DNA of 64,000 nucleotides from Acidimicrobiales bacterium (GCA_020629635.1 JAHDCX010000001.1:387043-451042); one strand, 5' to 3'; counted from the first letter of the stretch, positions 34,547-42,459 are shown. Program-made: numbers and translations. The notes: generated by a model from the sequence alone, not told the origin.

Positions 34547-36168
34547 GTGGCGGAGGCGGCGATAAGGAATGCGGTGACGATTGCGACGGACAGGAGGGCT
34601 GCTGCTTCGAGTGTGACGATTGTTCGGAACCGGTCGATGGTGGGTTGGTGGTTGGGGTTGCGGTCGAGGGCGGGCACGACGATGCGATGGTTGTACGCGC
34701 CGCCCGCCGCAGCAATGGCGACGAGTCCGACTTTCAGAGCGAGCAGGCGGCCCCAGGGGGTGGACCAGATGTCTGAGATGGAGTCGAGGATGATCGCGGA
34801 GAGGCCGACGCCGGCAAGTCCGGCAGCGACGAGTGCGATCGTCGCGATGACCGAGAATCGCATTGCCAGTTGGAGCGCTTGCGTGGGGCGACCGCTGCTG
34901 CTGCGGCGGTGGATCGTGAACGCGAGCATGGCGACCCCGCCGGCCCAGATGGACGCAGTCGTGACATGAATCGCGTTCGCGATTGCGTGAAGGACAAGCG
35001 GTCCTTCCGCGGCCGTGTGACCATCGAAGATGAAGGAGACTGCGACGAGACCGACGCCGGCAAGTGAGCCGAGTGCCAGGCGATGGTCCCACACGGCGTC
35101 GTCTGCGTAGACGAAGGGTTCGTCGGGTGCCCGGTCGCGTGGTGGAGGAGCGTGGTTGCCGCCCCCGACAGTCGCAAGCTGGCGTGCGGCCACGATGGGA
35201 TCGCCGCTCGCCGAGGCCGCCGCAGTGTGCATGGCGGTCTTGGTTGCGCTCAGGGCGCTTCCGATGATGCGGAGACCCACCGCAAGTCCCGCGGAAGACC
35301 AGAGTGCGTCTCGGAGGTCACTAGGTGATGCGAGCCCAGACCATCCGCTGGCGAGAATGGCCGTCATCGACGCAGCTTCCGCAAGCGCTGCGGCGAGAAC
35401 GATCACGCTCCCGCGACGGACCCAGTAGAGCACGGCGCGCACGTCGGTAGCATCGCCTCGAAGACCGAACGCGGCGAACGAGGCGGCGCCGATTACCAAG
35501 ACCGCACCGAGGATGTTCAGGACCCGGGCAGCTGACGCAACTGTGGCCGCAGCGACCGGACCGACGTCGGTGGGATCGAGGAAGGATTCGAGATCGACGG
35601 GTGCGGTTGCACTCGCTGCTGTTGTCGTCTCTTCCGCTCCGACCGAATCGGATGCCTCACCCGCTGCGGCTGCTGACGGTTCGTTTGTGTTGGCGTCATC
35701 GTCGACGCCGGCTTCTGCGGCTTCCGGCGTCGCTCGCTCTGGTTGCACGACACCAGTCTCCGGCTCCGAGTCATCCGGCTGCTCGGGCGCAGGTGGAGCG
35801 TCGACGGTAAAGCTGAAGCTTCCGTCGATTGGGTGGGCGTCGGGAGCGGCGACCATCCACCGAACCCCAACCACCCCTCCGACGAGCGGTTCGTCGAAGC
35901 TGAGCGTCCATGTGAGGTTGTCAGAACTCGTCACCTTGTTGGGCTCGCGAAGCGTTCCGGCCGGATCGAGAATCACGAAACCCTCGCCAGCTGGTGTCGC
36001 TTCACCGGAGAACCTCAGCACGATCTCGCTGACCGGAGCATCGATGACGTCTCCATCGGCCGGCGTCGAGGACTCGAAACCGGTGTGTGCGCCGGCCGGC
36101 CTCGCACTCAGTGCGATCGCGAGTGTTGCAATCAGAAGGGCGGAAAGGCTCAGTCTCGTGGTTCGCAT
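34543..36168 (-). CDS. copCD: CopC-CopD fusion copper protein
   Basis: A protein of about 541 residues. The signal peptide ends ARPAGA, and the mature N-terminus HTGFESSTPADG carries the CopC N-terminal His ligand, with DAHPIDGSFSFTV later. A Ser/Ala/Glu-rich linker (120-205) leads to a CopD membrane domain of about eight helices, including ILGAVLVIGAASFAAFGL and HVTTASIWAGGVAML. Such fusions import or bind copper. The ATG at 36168, 8 bases after TTGGAG, is preferred to GTG 36177. A BlaI/CopY-type operator sits at 36185. Confidence 0.93.
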   Translation of the reverse strand: MRTTRLSLSALLIATLAIALSARPAGAHTGFESSTPADGDVIDAPVSEIVLRFSGEATPAGEGFVILDPAGTLREPNKVTSSDNLTWTLSFDEPLVGGVVGVRWMVAAPDAHPIDGSFSFTVDAPPAPEQPDDSEPETGVVQPERATPEAAEAGVDDDANTNEPSAAAAGEASDSVGAEETTTAASATAPVDLESFLDPTDVGPVAAATVASAARVLNILGAVLVIGAASFAAFGLRGDATDVRAVLYWVRRGSVIVLAAALAEAASMTAILASGWSGLASPSDLRDALWSSAGLAVGLRIIGSALSATKTAMHTAAASASGDPIVAARQLATVGGGNHAPPPRDRAPDEPFVYADDAVWDHRLALGSLAGVGLVAVSFIFDGHTAAEGPLVLHAIANAIHVTTASIWAGGVAMLAFTIHRRSSSGRPTQALQLAMRFSVIATIALVAAGLAGVGLSAIILDSISDIWSTPWGRLLALKVGLVAIAAAGGAYNHRIVVPALDRNPNHQPTIDRFRTIVTLEAAALLSVAIVTAFLIAASAT

Positions 36169-36184
36169 GTGCACCACTCCAATC

Positions 36185-36201
36185 TACTACGACAAGTAGT
36201 A
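36185..36201. promoter_or_regulatory. BlaI/CopY-type operator upstream of copCD
   Basis: A perfect inverted repeat TACTAC-GACAA-GTAGTA lies 17 bases upstream of the copCD start. The same half sites occur at 39553 in front of the operon holding the BlaI-like regulator, so that regulator probably controls both. Confidence 0.8.
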
Positions 36202-36285
36202 CATCGGGAGTCAGGGCGGAGATGTGAGGGGATGGAACGTGTTGCGCCGATACTCAGGGTTGCTGGCGTGGTCAGATCGTCTTCA

Positions 36286-37737
36286 TCAGGACGATGCGAG
36301 CTCCGAGGCGACCTCGTAGAGCATGGCCATGCCGTATTCGGCATGCAGCTGAATGTGGCAGTGGAGCAGCCACGTGCCCTCGTCGAATGGAGCGACGACG
36401 ATTTCGATCGTCTCGAACGCAGTCATCAGCACGGTGTCGCGGTAGTGGCCTTCGGTAACGCGTTCGTCGTTGCGGCTGACGAGTTGGAAGAACTGGCCGT
36501 GGAGATGGATCGGATGCATCTGGCCGCTCTCGTTGACGATGCGAATCTTCTGCAGCTCGCCACGTGTCGCCGTGAGCGTCTCAGCGTCCGGCCAGACCCT
36601 GCCGTTGAGCTTCCAGAGGAACTCGCCGAACTCCTCGGTTTCGAGCATCCGGTCCTGTTCTTCGCGGCTCGCTTCGGCGAACTCGCTGAAGAATGAGATG
36701 GTCACATTGTGGTCGGCTGGGTCGTCGGCTGCGCTCGACCAGTCCGGGACCTCGCCCACCGGCGCGGTGAAGCCGGGTGTTCCGACGGGGTCTCCGGTGA
36801 CGGAGATGCGCGCGAGTTCCAGCGGGTCGCTCCGGCCAAGGAGGTCGCCGACTATGAACTCGCCTTCGGCATCGGAGGGGATCGTGATGTCGACGTCCAT
36901 GCGGTTCCCGGGGGCGAGCGTGATGTCGGTCGGCGGGAAGTTCTCGGCGACCGGTAGGCCGTCCATGGCGATCACGAGCGGGTCGAGTGCGCCGAAGTTG
37001 GGCTTGATGGGGCGGCCGTTTGCGGTGTTGACGATGCGGATGCGGATTCGTTCGCCCGGTGCGGCCGCGAGGCGCGTCTGCGTCGACCCGTTGATGGTGA
37101 AGAGTCCTCCCCAGCGCCCGGAGTGGTGGATGTCGTTCAGGGAGTCGAAGTCGGGATCGAGCATGCCGGAGTCGTCGACGCGCCAGTCGTCGACGAGCCA
37201 GACGGCGTCGATCGGGTAGTCGGGCTCGGTCGGGTCTTCGACGACGATCGCGCCGTAGAGGCCACGCGCCAACTGTTCGTGGCCGCGCCGGTGTGAGTGG
37301 TACCAGTAGGTGCCGGCGTCGGGCGGCGTGAACTCGTAGACGAAGGTCTCGCCGGGGGCGACCGGTGGCTGGGTGAGGCCGGGCACCCCGTCCATGGCGT
37401 GCGGCACCCGTATGCCGTGCCAGTGGATCGAGGTCGGCTCGGGGAGGTTGTTCTTGAGCGTCACGCGGATCGTGTCGCCGTGGGTGATTCGGATCTCGGG
37501 GCCCGGGGTGGTCCCGTTGTACGTCCATAGGTCGGTCGTGGTCCCCTCGTCGAGGGAGCCGGTCGTCGGAGCTGCCACGAGTCGGACCTCGTGCACCATC
37601 CCCGTTGCAGCGACTGGTTCGATGTAGCCAGGTGCGGCCAACGTCGTGTCGCGTAGCTGCGTAAGGGCGACGACGGCGATCAACGTCGAAACCAGAACGA
37701 GGCAGACAGCGAGTGTGGACTTCGGTTTCTTCAGCAT
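36286..37737 (-). CDS. Multicopper oxidase (second)
   Basis: A 483-residue exported oxidase with an N-terminal membrane signal (LAVCLVLVSTLIAVVAL). Copper ligands HWHGIRVPHAMDG, YWYHSHRRGH, HPIHLHGQFF and HCHIQLHAEYGMAML are complete. It is similar in layout to the oxidase at 29134, but the sequences have diverged throughout, so this is not a recent duplication. It starts 46 bases after the M56 peptidase gene in the same direction and may be part of the BlaI-controlled operon. Confidence 0.93.
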   Translation of the reverse strand: MLKKPKSTLAVCLVLVSTLIAVVALTQLRDTTLAAPGYIEPVAATGMVHEVRLVAAPTTGSLDEGTTTDLWTYNGTTPGPEIRITHGDTIRVTLKNNLPEPTSIHWHGIRVPHAMDGVPGLTQPPVAPGETFVYEFTPPDAGTYWYHSHRRGHEQLARGLYGAIVVEDPTEPDYPIDAVWLVDDWRVDDSGMLDPDFDSLNDIHHSGRWGGLFTINGSTQTRLAAAPGERIRIRIVNTANGRPIKPNFGALDPLVIAMDGLPVAENFPPTDITLAPGNRMDVDITIPSDAEGEFIVGDLLGRSDPLELARISVTGDPVGTPGFTAPVGEVPDWSSAADDPADHNVTISFFSEFAEASREEQDRMLETEEFGEFLWKLNGRVWPDAETLTATRGELQKIRIVNESGQMHPIHLHGQFFQLVSRNDERVTEGHYRDTVLMTAFETIEIVVAPFDEGTWLLHCHIQLHAEYGMAMLYEVASELASS

Positions 37738-37783
37738 GAGGGCGTGCTTCCCGTTGAGCCGTAGTTCGAGCGGTGGGGTTTCG

Positions 37784-38665
37784 TCATGAAGCGCCGTTGC
37801 ATAAGTGATCGATCAGCACGCCGAAGTGATGAAGCTGCACTCCCACGGCGGTCCCGGCCGCTACGAATACTCCGACCGCAAGCGACGAGACACGCCGACC
37901 GGCCAAGCGTTCTCGGTCGGGGAACAACAACGCCTCGACCCGCCTCGGTACCGACCCACCGCCCAGGCCAGGAACCCCCAGCAGGGGTGAGCCGAGTGCC
38001 GCAGTGCCGATGGCGCGAGCCACGATGCCCCGATCGTTGACGTGCGTAGCAGCGGCCTCATCGGCGGCCCGCTCCGTTGAATGGCGAAGCTGATCGGCAA
38101 TCGCTCGTAACGACGGCAGGATCGCCACGCACAGCTCGGCGAGCAGGACGTGGCGATGGTGGCCGAAACGGAGATGGGCCCGTTCGTGGGCGAAGACCGC
38201 CCGCCGTTCGGCCGGAGTCAACGCAGAGAGGAGGCCGGTCGAGACGACGACACAGCCCGCCTTGGTAGGCACGGCGTGAGCGATCGGAGACGGATGGTCG
38301 ACGACGGCGATGCGGGCGTCGGCATCGACCGACCGGATTGCGAGCCGCCGAGCCCGCAGCACGCGGCCGACGCGCCATCCGATGATCGCAAGCGCGACGA
38401 CCGCAGCAGCACCGACGACTGGATGGATCTGATGGTGTAAGGGGATGACCCGGCACCACTCGAGTAACGAGGTCGAACGTGCTGGGCCCAGGACGAAACC
38501 GGTTGCGGTCGCGAGCACAACAAGCAGAAGGCCTGTGGCGGAGATCAGCATGGCGGCGGAGAACACCGGCAGCGCGAGGCGAGGCCGCAAGCGCCAATCG
38601 ATCCAGCCCATCGTGGAGACCAACGCAACCGCCACGAGCGTCGGAAGTACAAACTCCGCCGTCAC
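37784..38665 (-). CDS. M56-family membrane metallopeptidase (BlaR1-like)
   Basis: A 293-residue protein with membrane helices at the N-terminus and about residues 85-105. The zinc motif is HERAH (in RRAVFAHERAHLRFGHHRH), with a downstream glutamate in ERAADEAAA. M56 peptidases activate gene expression by cleaving BlaI-type repressors when a signal is sensed. Its ATG overlaps the BlaI stop. It lacks the extracellular penicillin-binding domain of BlaR1, so the signal is not a beta-lactam; copper is inferred from context. Confidence 0.9.
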   Translation of the reverse strand: MTAEFVLPTLVAVALVSTMGWIDWRLRPRLALPVFSAAMLISATGLLLVVLATATGFVLGPARSTSLLEWCRVIPLHHQIHPVVGAAAVVALAIIGWRVGRVLRARRLAIRSVDADARIAVVDHPSPIAHAVPTKAGCVVVSTGLLSALTPAERRAVFAHERAHLRFGHHRHVLLAELCVAILPSLRAIADQLRHSTERAADEAAATHVNDRGIVARAIGTAALGSPLLGVPGLGGGSVPRRVEALLFPDRERLAGRRVSSLAVGVFVAAGTAVGVQLHHFGVLIDHLCNGAS

Positions 38666-39021
38666 TGGGCGGCCTCGTCGAGGAGGCGCCGCAGCTCATC
38701 CGCCTCGGTGTTAGTCAACGTTTCGACGAACGAGCTCAACACTGCGTGGCGATCGCCGGCCGCAATGAGTTGATCATGCATCCGGTGGGCGCGATGCTTC
38801 GCTTCGGCCTCGGAGGGCCAATAGCCGAAGGCCCGTCCTCGCCGCTCCCGCTCGACCGAACCCTTCTTGTGGAGCCGGTTCAGCACGGTCATGACCGTGG
38901 TATAGGCCAGATCGGGAGCGACCGAATCATGCACCTCGCCGGGAGTCGACGGTTCGCCGACCGCCCACAGGTACTCGAGCACCGCCGCTTCGAGTTGTCC
39001 AGTTGATCGTCGTTTGGTCAT
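38662..39021 (-). CDS. BlaI/MecI/CopY-family repressor
   Basis: A 119-residue winged-helix repressor. It has the family pattern LEAAVLEYLWAVGEPSTPGE and YTTVMTVLNRLHKKGSVERE, and the helical dimer region SSFVETLTNTEADELRRLLD. It overlaps the M56 gene by ATGA and lies 21 bases from the thioredoxin-like gene. Matching TACTAC/GTAGTA operators are found at 39553 and 36185. Confidence 0.93.
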   Translation of the reverse strand: MTKRRSTGQLEAAVLEYLWAVGEPSTPGEVHDSVAPDLAYTTVMTVLNRLHKKGSVERERRGRAFGYWPSEAEAKHRAHRMHDQLIAAGDRHAVLSSFVETLTNTEADELRRLLDEAAQ

Positions 39022-39042
39022 TGCATTGCTCCTATCGGTCCG

Positions 39043-39522
39043 TCAGGAGGTGAGGTCGTCGAGGACTTCGGTGAGGCGGTCTATGCCCAGCGCGCCGACG
39101 TGATTGGTTGTCGTGCCGTCGTCGTCGATGAACACGAACGACGGCTGCGTGGTGATTTGGTAATTGGCCCACAGTGACCCGTCCTCGTCGACGGCGTGCT
39201 CGAACGCGCCAACATCGAGCGTGTCGATGAAGTCGTTGATCGCGGGGAGGTCATCCCGGCCGGCCACACCGACAAACGTGACCGTGTCGCCGTATTGCTC
39301 GTGCACCTCTGCGACCGCAGGGGCTTCTGCTCGACACGTCGGTCACCACGGCGCCCAGAACCACAGAACCGCGTCGGTGCCTTCGAGCGCGTTGAAGTCG
39401 ATCTGACCACCCGACGCGGTCTGTCCGATTAGCCCGACATCGTCGTTGGTTGTCGTGGAGGAGCAAGCCGTCGAGAGCGCCGCCAGGATCGCCAACACTA
39501 GGGTGAATCGGAGTGCTCGCAC
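39043..39522 (-). CDS. Thioredoxin-like lipoprotein, candidate selenoprotein (in-frame TGA)
   Basis: A TlpA/ResA-like exported thioredoxin, 159 codons, interrupted by one TGA at 39345-39343. Both sides are in the same frame and both match the fold: AVLWFWAPW before, PTCRAEAPAVAEVHEQYG after, giving W-U-P-T-C, so the TGA stands exactly at the first cysteine of the CxxC active site (codon 60). A cis-Pro (TTQPSFVFID) and the C-terminal helix follow normally. A GTG at 39522 gives a lipoprotein signal (LALSTAC-type, Cys20). A GGTC-loop hairpin downstream could be a SECIS. A plain stop mutation is the alternative, but it would have to hit this one codon. Confidence 0.82.
39305..39324 (-). promoter_or_regulatory. 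Possible bacterial SECIS hairpin in the thioredoxin-like gene
   Basis: Starting 18 bases after the TGA on the minus strand: stem GCC-C-CTGC, loop GGTC, then GCAG-A-GGT (one C-A mismatch, one G-T wobble). The loop begins with G and lies 26 bases after the TGA, within the known spacing of bacterial SECIS elements. Confidence 0.55.
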
Positions 39523-39552
39523 GTTCTTCAGTCTACGCCTTGTTGACGCTAG

Positions 39553-39572
39553 TACTACGTCAGGTCGTAGTA
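39553..39572. promoter_or_regulatory. BlaI/CopY-type operator of the thioredoxin-BlaI-M56 operon
   Basis: Inverted repeat TACTACG-TCAGGT-CGTAGTA, 31 bases upstream of the thioredoxin-like start. It shares half sites with 36185. It probably gives autoregulation of the BlaI-like repressor. Confidence 0.8.
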
Positions 39573-39664
39573 AGGGGCTACTCAATGGCCTCCGCAGCGT
39601 CGGAATTCCCTGAACGGCGTCGGCATGCGAAGTTGTCGCGCGCCCGATGGTTCAGCCTTGACTG

Positions 39665-39686
39665 TAGTACAGTAGATGCTGTACTA
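39665..39686. promoter_or_regulatory. Operator of the CmtR-like gene
   Basis: Perfect inverted repeat TAGTACAG-TAGATG-CTGTACTA ending 8 bases before the ATG of the ArsR-family gene. It is a typical place for autorepression. Confidence 0.75.
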
Positions 39687-39694
39687 ATTTGGTC

Positions 39695-40015
39695 ATGGAA
39701 GACGTTCGTGTCGAGCCGCTGCATCGTTTTGGGCGGGCGTTGGCTGATCCGGCGCGGTGCCGGATCTTGCTGTGTTTGTTGCACGAGCCGCATTATCCAA
39801 CTGAGCTTGCTGAGCACCTCGGTTTGACCAAGGCGAACATGTCGAACCACCTCGCCTGTCTGCGGGGCTGCGGGCTCGTGACTGCGGTGCAGGAAGGCCG
39901 GCGACAGCGCTATGAGCTGGCCGACGCACGGCTCGCACATGCGTTGGACGACCTGGCAGGCTTGGCTGCGCAGATCGGTATGGACGTTGGCGCAGTCGAG
40001 GGGGTCGCGTCATGA
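39695..40015 (+). CDS. cmtR: ArsR-family metal sensor (CmtR-like)
   Basis: A 106-residue winged-helix regulator. GRALADPARCRILLCLL, then LTKANMSNHLACLRGCGLV closely follows mycobacterial CmtR, whose recognition-helix cysteines (here CLRGC) bind Cd(II) or Pb(II). The third C-terminal cysteine of CmtR is not seen; the protein ends GVAS. It overlaps the cation transporter start by ATGA, so that damaged gene was its target. Confidence 0.9.
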   Translation: MEDVRVEPLHRFGRALADPARCRILLCLLHEPHYPTELAEHLGLTKANMSNHLACLRGCGLVTAVQEGRRQRYELADARLAHALDDLAGLAAQIGMDVGAVEGVAS

Positions 40016-40460
40016 GCGCCTCTCACGATCACCACGATCACGCCCATGGTGGGGTGTTGAGCGGCCGCCTCGGGTTCGCTGCTGCGGTCAATGTCGGGTT
40101 TGCCGTGGTTCAGGTCGTGGTGGGTTTGTACACCGGCGCGGTGGTGGTGCTGGCCGACGCAGCACATCAGGTGGTCGATGCCGTCGGTCTGCTCACCGCG
40201 CTGGTGGCGACGGGCCTGGCTCGCCGCGGGGCGACTCGGGTCATGTCGTTTGGGTGGGGCAAAGCTGATGCGCTTGGGGCCTAAAGCTCCGGGTTGTTGC
40301 TCCTTGGTTCGGTCATCTGGATTGCCTACGAAGCGATCGAACGCCTCAGAGATCCGGTCGACGTTTCGGGTGGCGCGGTGATTGCGATCGGTCTCGCTGG
40401 TATCGCGGTGAACGGCGGGAGCGTGCTCCTGTTTGGTGCCGGGGGTCATTTGGGACTGCC
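40012..40460 (+). pseudogene. Broken cation diffusion facilitator
   Basis: A CDF transporter start: histidine-rich HDHHDHAHGG, then helices with VVVLADAAHQVVDAVGL (the HxxxD-type zinc site in DAAHQVVDA) and FGWGKADALGA. A TAA at 40282-40284 interrupts it; the same frame goes on with LLLLGSVIWIAYEAIERLRD and IAVNGGSVLLFG, which are normal CDF sequence. Near 40460 homology ends in a repeated CTGCCGCT-type sequence shared with other element ends. It is therefore both nonsense-mutated and cut off; unlike the two TGA genes, TAA cannot encode selenocysteine. Confidence 0.85.
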
Positions 40461-40740
40461 GCTCGGTGCCGCTGGCTGCCGCCTGTTGCCGCTCCCTGCC
40501 GCTGGTCGCCATGAACGGAGCGGGGTGTCGGAGGGGTGTGTGTTGTTCGACGTCCTTTTCGGGTTTCGGCGTTTGCCCTGGTGAGGCTGGGTGTCGACGG
40601 TGGAGGGGTGTCGTTTGCTAATGGTTCTGCTAATGCCGGTCATTGGTCAGGGCTCGCCGCAGGTCTGTGACAAGGTGGTTTCGCTGCTGTAGCGCGATGC
40701 AACACTGACCCGATCGGGCGGTCGCTGCGCCGTTGGCGGC
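40461..40740. other. Element end with GCTAATGG repeats; no gene
   Basis: This stretch holds repeated GCCGCT units (40461-40510), an inverted copy of the tRNA-end-like motif GGTGTCGGAGGGGTGT near 40524, and TTGCTAATGG followed by TGCTAATG near 40615. The same combination occurs at 60398-60562. It looks like the remains of an integration site. Confidence 0.6.
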
Positions 40741-41127
40741 CTATTGGATGGCGTTGCAGTACGTGGTGCAGTCGGCGGGTTCGAGGTGGTCGAGCCGGTC
40801 GGTGATGGCGAGGAGTTCGGTGCGGGTGCGGTTGAGGTCGGCGAGGCGTTCTTCGACTTCGTCGAGACGGTCGGTGACGACGGCGCGGACGTGTTCGCAG
40901 GGCGGTCGGCCTTGTTCTCGGATGTCGAGGATCTCGCCGATCTGGGCGAGTTTGAGTCCGGCGGCTTGGGCGGTGCGGATGAAGGTGACTCGGGTGATGG
41001 CGTCGTTGGGGTAGTCGCGATAGCCGGCAGGGGTGCGGGCGGGTTCGGGGAGGAGGCCTTGGTCTTCGTAGAAGCGAAGGGTCTTGACGCTGACGCCGGT
41101 GGTGGTGGCGAGTTGGCCGATCTTCAT
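40741..41127 (-). CDS. MerR-family metal regulator (second)
   Basis: A 128-residue MerR protein: MKIGQLATTTGVSVKTLRFY is the HTH, followed by EDQGLLPEPARTPAGYRDYP. Metal-binding cysteines are in RPPCEHVRA and ADCTTYCNAIQ at the C-terminus. It diverges from the mercury/thioredoxin-type operon, with a MerR-type promoter at 41162 between them. The metal (mercury, cadmium or lead) cannot be fixed from sequence alone. Confidence 0.92.
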   Translation of the reverse strand: MKIGQLATTTGVSVKTLRFYEDQGLLPEPARTPAGYRDYPNDAITRVTFIRTAQAAGLKLAQIGEILDIREQGRPPCEHVRAVVTDRLDEVEERLADLNRTRTELLAITDRLDHLEPADCTTYCNAIQ

Positions 41128-41161
41128 GTAGCCGCTCCTCGACGCGTGGTGCTCTGCGGGC

Positions 41162-41193
41162 TTGACCCTCCATAGTACTGGAGGGTTTAGGGT
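41162..41193 (+). promoter_or_regulatory. MerR-type promoter of the 41.2-42.5 kb operon
   Basis: -35 TTGACC, perfect dyad ACCCTCCA-TAGTAC-TGGAGGGT, -10 TAGGGT with a 20-base spacer. A tiny GTG ORF (five codons, ending TGA) begins at 41199, where transcription should start. Confidence 0.85.
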
Positions 41194-41229
41194 CGACTGT
41201 GAGCAGGCCCGAATGAGGAGGAGTGTGGG

Positions 41230-41532
41230 GTGCGACAGGTCGAGTTGTTGTATTTCGATGACTGCCCCAATTGGCGCGACGCCGACGAGCTACTGGGTCG
41301 GCTGGCCGGTGAGGTCGAGTTCGAGTTGACCAGACGGCTGGTCACAGCGGCGGAGGAGGCCGAGGCGCTGGGGTTTCGGGGTTCGCCGTCGATCTTGGTG
41401 GACGGTGTGGATCCGTTCGCGGCAGGTGATGAGCCGGTGGGGTTGTCGTGTCGTATCTACCAGACCCCGCACGGCCCGGCCGGGTCACCGACTCTGGACC
41501 AGCTACGGGCCGTGCTGACTTGCGGGGCGTGA
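41230..41532 (+). CDS. Thioredoxin-fold protein of mercury/metal operons
   Basis: A 100-residue protein: VELLYFDDCPNWRDADELL at the N-terminus, FRGSPSILVDGVDPFAAGDE in the middle (cis-Pro thioredoxin fold), and GLSCRIYQTPHGPAGSPTLD. Databases often call this family alkylmercury lyase-like or thioredoxin-like. It has one N-terminal cysteine (CPNW) rather than CxxC. The GTG at 41230 follows AGGAGGAG. It is the first full gene after the MerR-type promoter. Confidence 0.8.
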   Translation: MRQVELLYFDDCPNWRDADELLGRLAGEVEFELTRRLVTAAEEAEALGFRGSPSILVDGVDPFAAGDEPVGLSCRIYQTPHGPAGSPTLDQLRAVLTCGA

Positions 41533-41585
41533 GGTGCCGGCGATGAGCACCGGCCTGGCGCCGACGGTGGGGGAGCTTGGAGACG

Positions 41586-41801
41586 ATGGCTGAGACCCTC
41601 CCGTCGCGGGTCGCCACCCTGGGCGCGGTCGGCCTCGGGGTCTGCTGTGTGCTGCCGCTGGTTTTGGGCAGCCTGTCGGTTGCGGCGGGAGCACTGGTTG
41701 GTAGCGGCCTGTTGATGCTCGCCGGAGTGCTCGGGATCGCGCTGCGGTGGCAACGCCGTCCTGCACGGGAGGTGGAGGAGGGCGAGGTTCGTGCCCACTG
41801 A
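41586..41801 (+). CDS. Small metal-transport membrane protein (MerT/MerF-like)
   Basis: A 71-residue protein with two helices. The first contains the paired cysteines GLGVCCVLPLVLGSL, as in MerT/MerF mercury importers. The second is GSGLLMLAGVLGIALRW, followed by a charged tail. The ATG at 41586 is preferred to the TTG at 41577 because of the GGGGGAG ribosome site. It overlaps the rhodanese gene by 11 bases. Confidence 0.75.
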   Translation: MAETLPSRVATLGAVGLGVCCVLPLVLGSLSVAAGALVGSGLLMLAGVLGIALRWQRRPAREVEEGEVRAH

Positions 41802-42459
41802 CATCGATCTCGCCGAACTCGACGGATTGTTGGCCGGTGGGGCCCAGCTGGTGGAGGTCCTCCCGGCGGTCGAGTACGACGAGGAGCATCTCCCCGAGGC
41901 GATCAACATCCCGCTCAAGACCCTCGACGAGTCGGCCGTGGGTGGGCTGGATCGGGCCCGGCCGGTGGTGGTGTATTGCTGGGACTCGCTTTGAGACATG
42001 AGCCAGCGGGCTGCGTGGCAGCTCGAACGGCTCGGATTCAGCGAGGTGTACGACTTCGTGGCCGGCAAGTCCTACTGGATCGCGAGCGCCCGTCCAACTA
42101 TCGGAACCACCGGCGAGGCCCGGGTGAGCGACCAGATGCGAACCGATCCGGTGACCGCTGGACCCGGCGAGACCGTGGCCGCAGCCCGGACCCGCCGTGA
42201 CGACGCCGTTGATGTGGTGGTGGTCAACGAGCACGACATCGTGGTTGGCGTTGCCCGTGCGGCCCGCCTCACAACCGCAGACCCCGAGGATCCCTTGGGC
42301 AAGATTATGAGCGTGGGGCCGACCACAGTCCGGCCCGACGAACCACTCGAGGCCCTGCAGGCCCGAATGAGCGCGATATCGGTGCGGTCGATCCTCGTGA
42401 CAAAACCCACCGGCGAGCTCGTCGGCGTCTACCACTCGGCCACCAGCCCGAAGCTATGA
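41791..42459 (+). CDS. Rhodanese-CBS protein, candidate selenoprotein (in-frame TGA)
   Basis: A 222-codon protein with a GTG start after GGAGG-rich sequence. The N-terminal rhodanese domain runs from LVEVLPAVEYDEEHLPEAIN to VVVYCWDSL, then TGA at 41992-41994 (codon 68), then DMSQRAAWQLERLGFSEVYD in the same frame. Related proteins have Cys at this place (YC..xCDxSxRAA), so the TGA replaces that cysteine. Two CBS repeats follow (DQMRTDPVTAGPGETVAAAR and GKIMSVGPTTVRPDE-type). The hairpin at 42007 could be the SECIS. It belongs to a MerR-controlled metal operon. A nonsense mutation is the alternative. Confidence 0.82.
42007..42025 (+). promoter_or_regulatory. Possible bacterial SECIS hairpin in the rhodanese gene
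   Basis: Stem CGGGCTGC, loop GTG, then GCAGCTCG: eight pairs including one G-T wobble. The loop begins with G and lies 20 bases after the TGA, inside the spacing range known for bacterial SECIS elements. Confidence 0.55.

Noticed and set aside
40012-40460. In-frame stop inside the CDF gene as a third selenocysteine site
   Set aside because: The codon is TAA, which does not encode selenocysteine, and it does not fall at a cysteine column. The gene is also cut at its end, so decay is the simpler reading.
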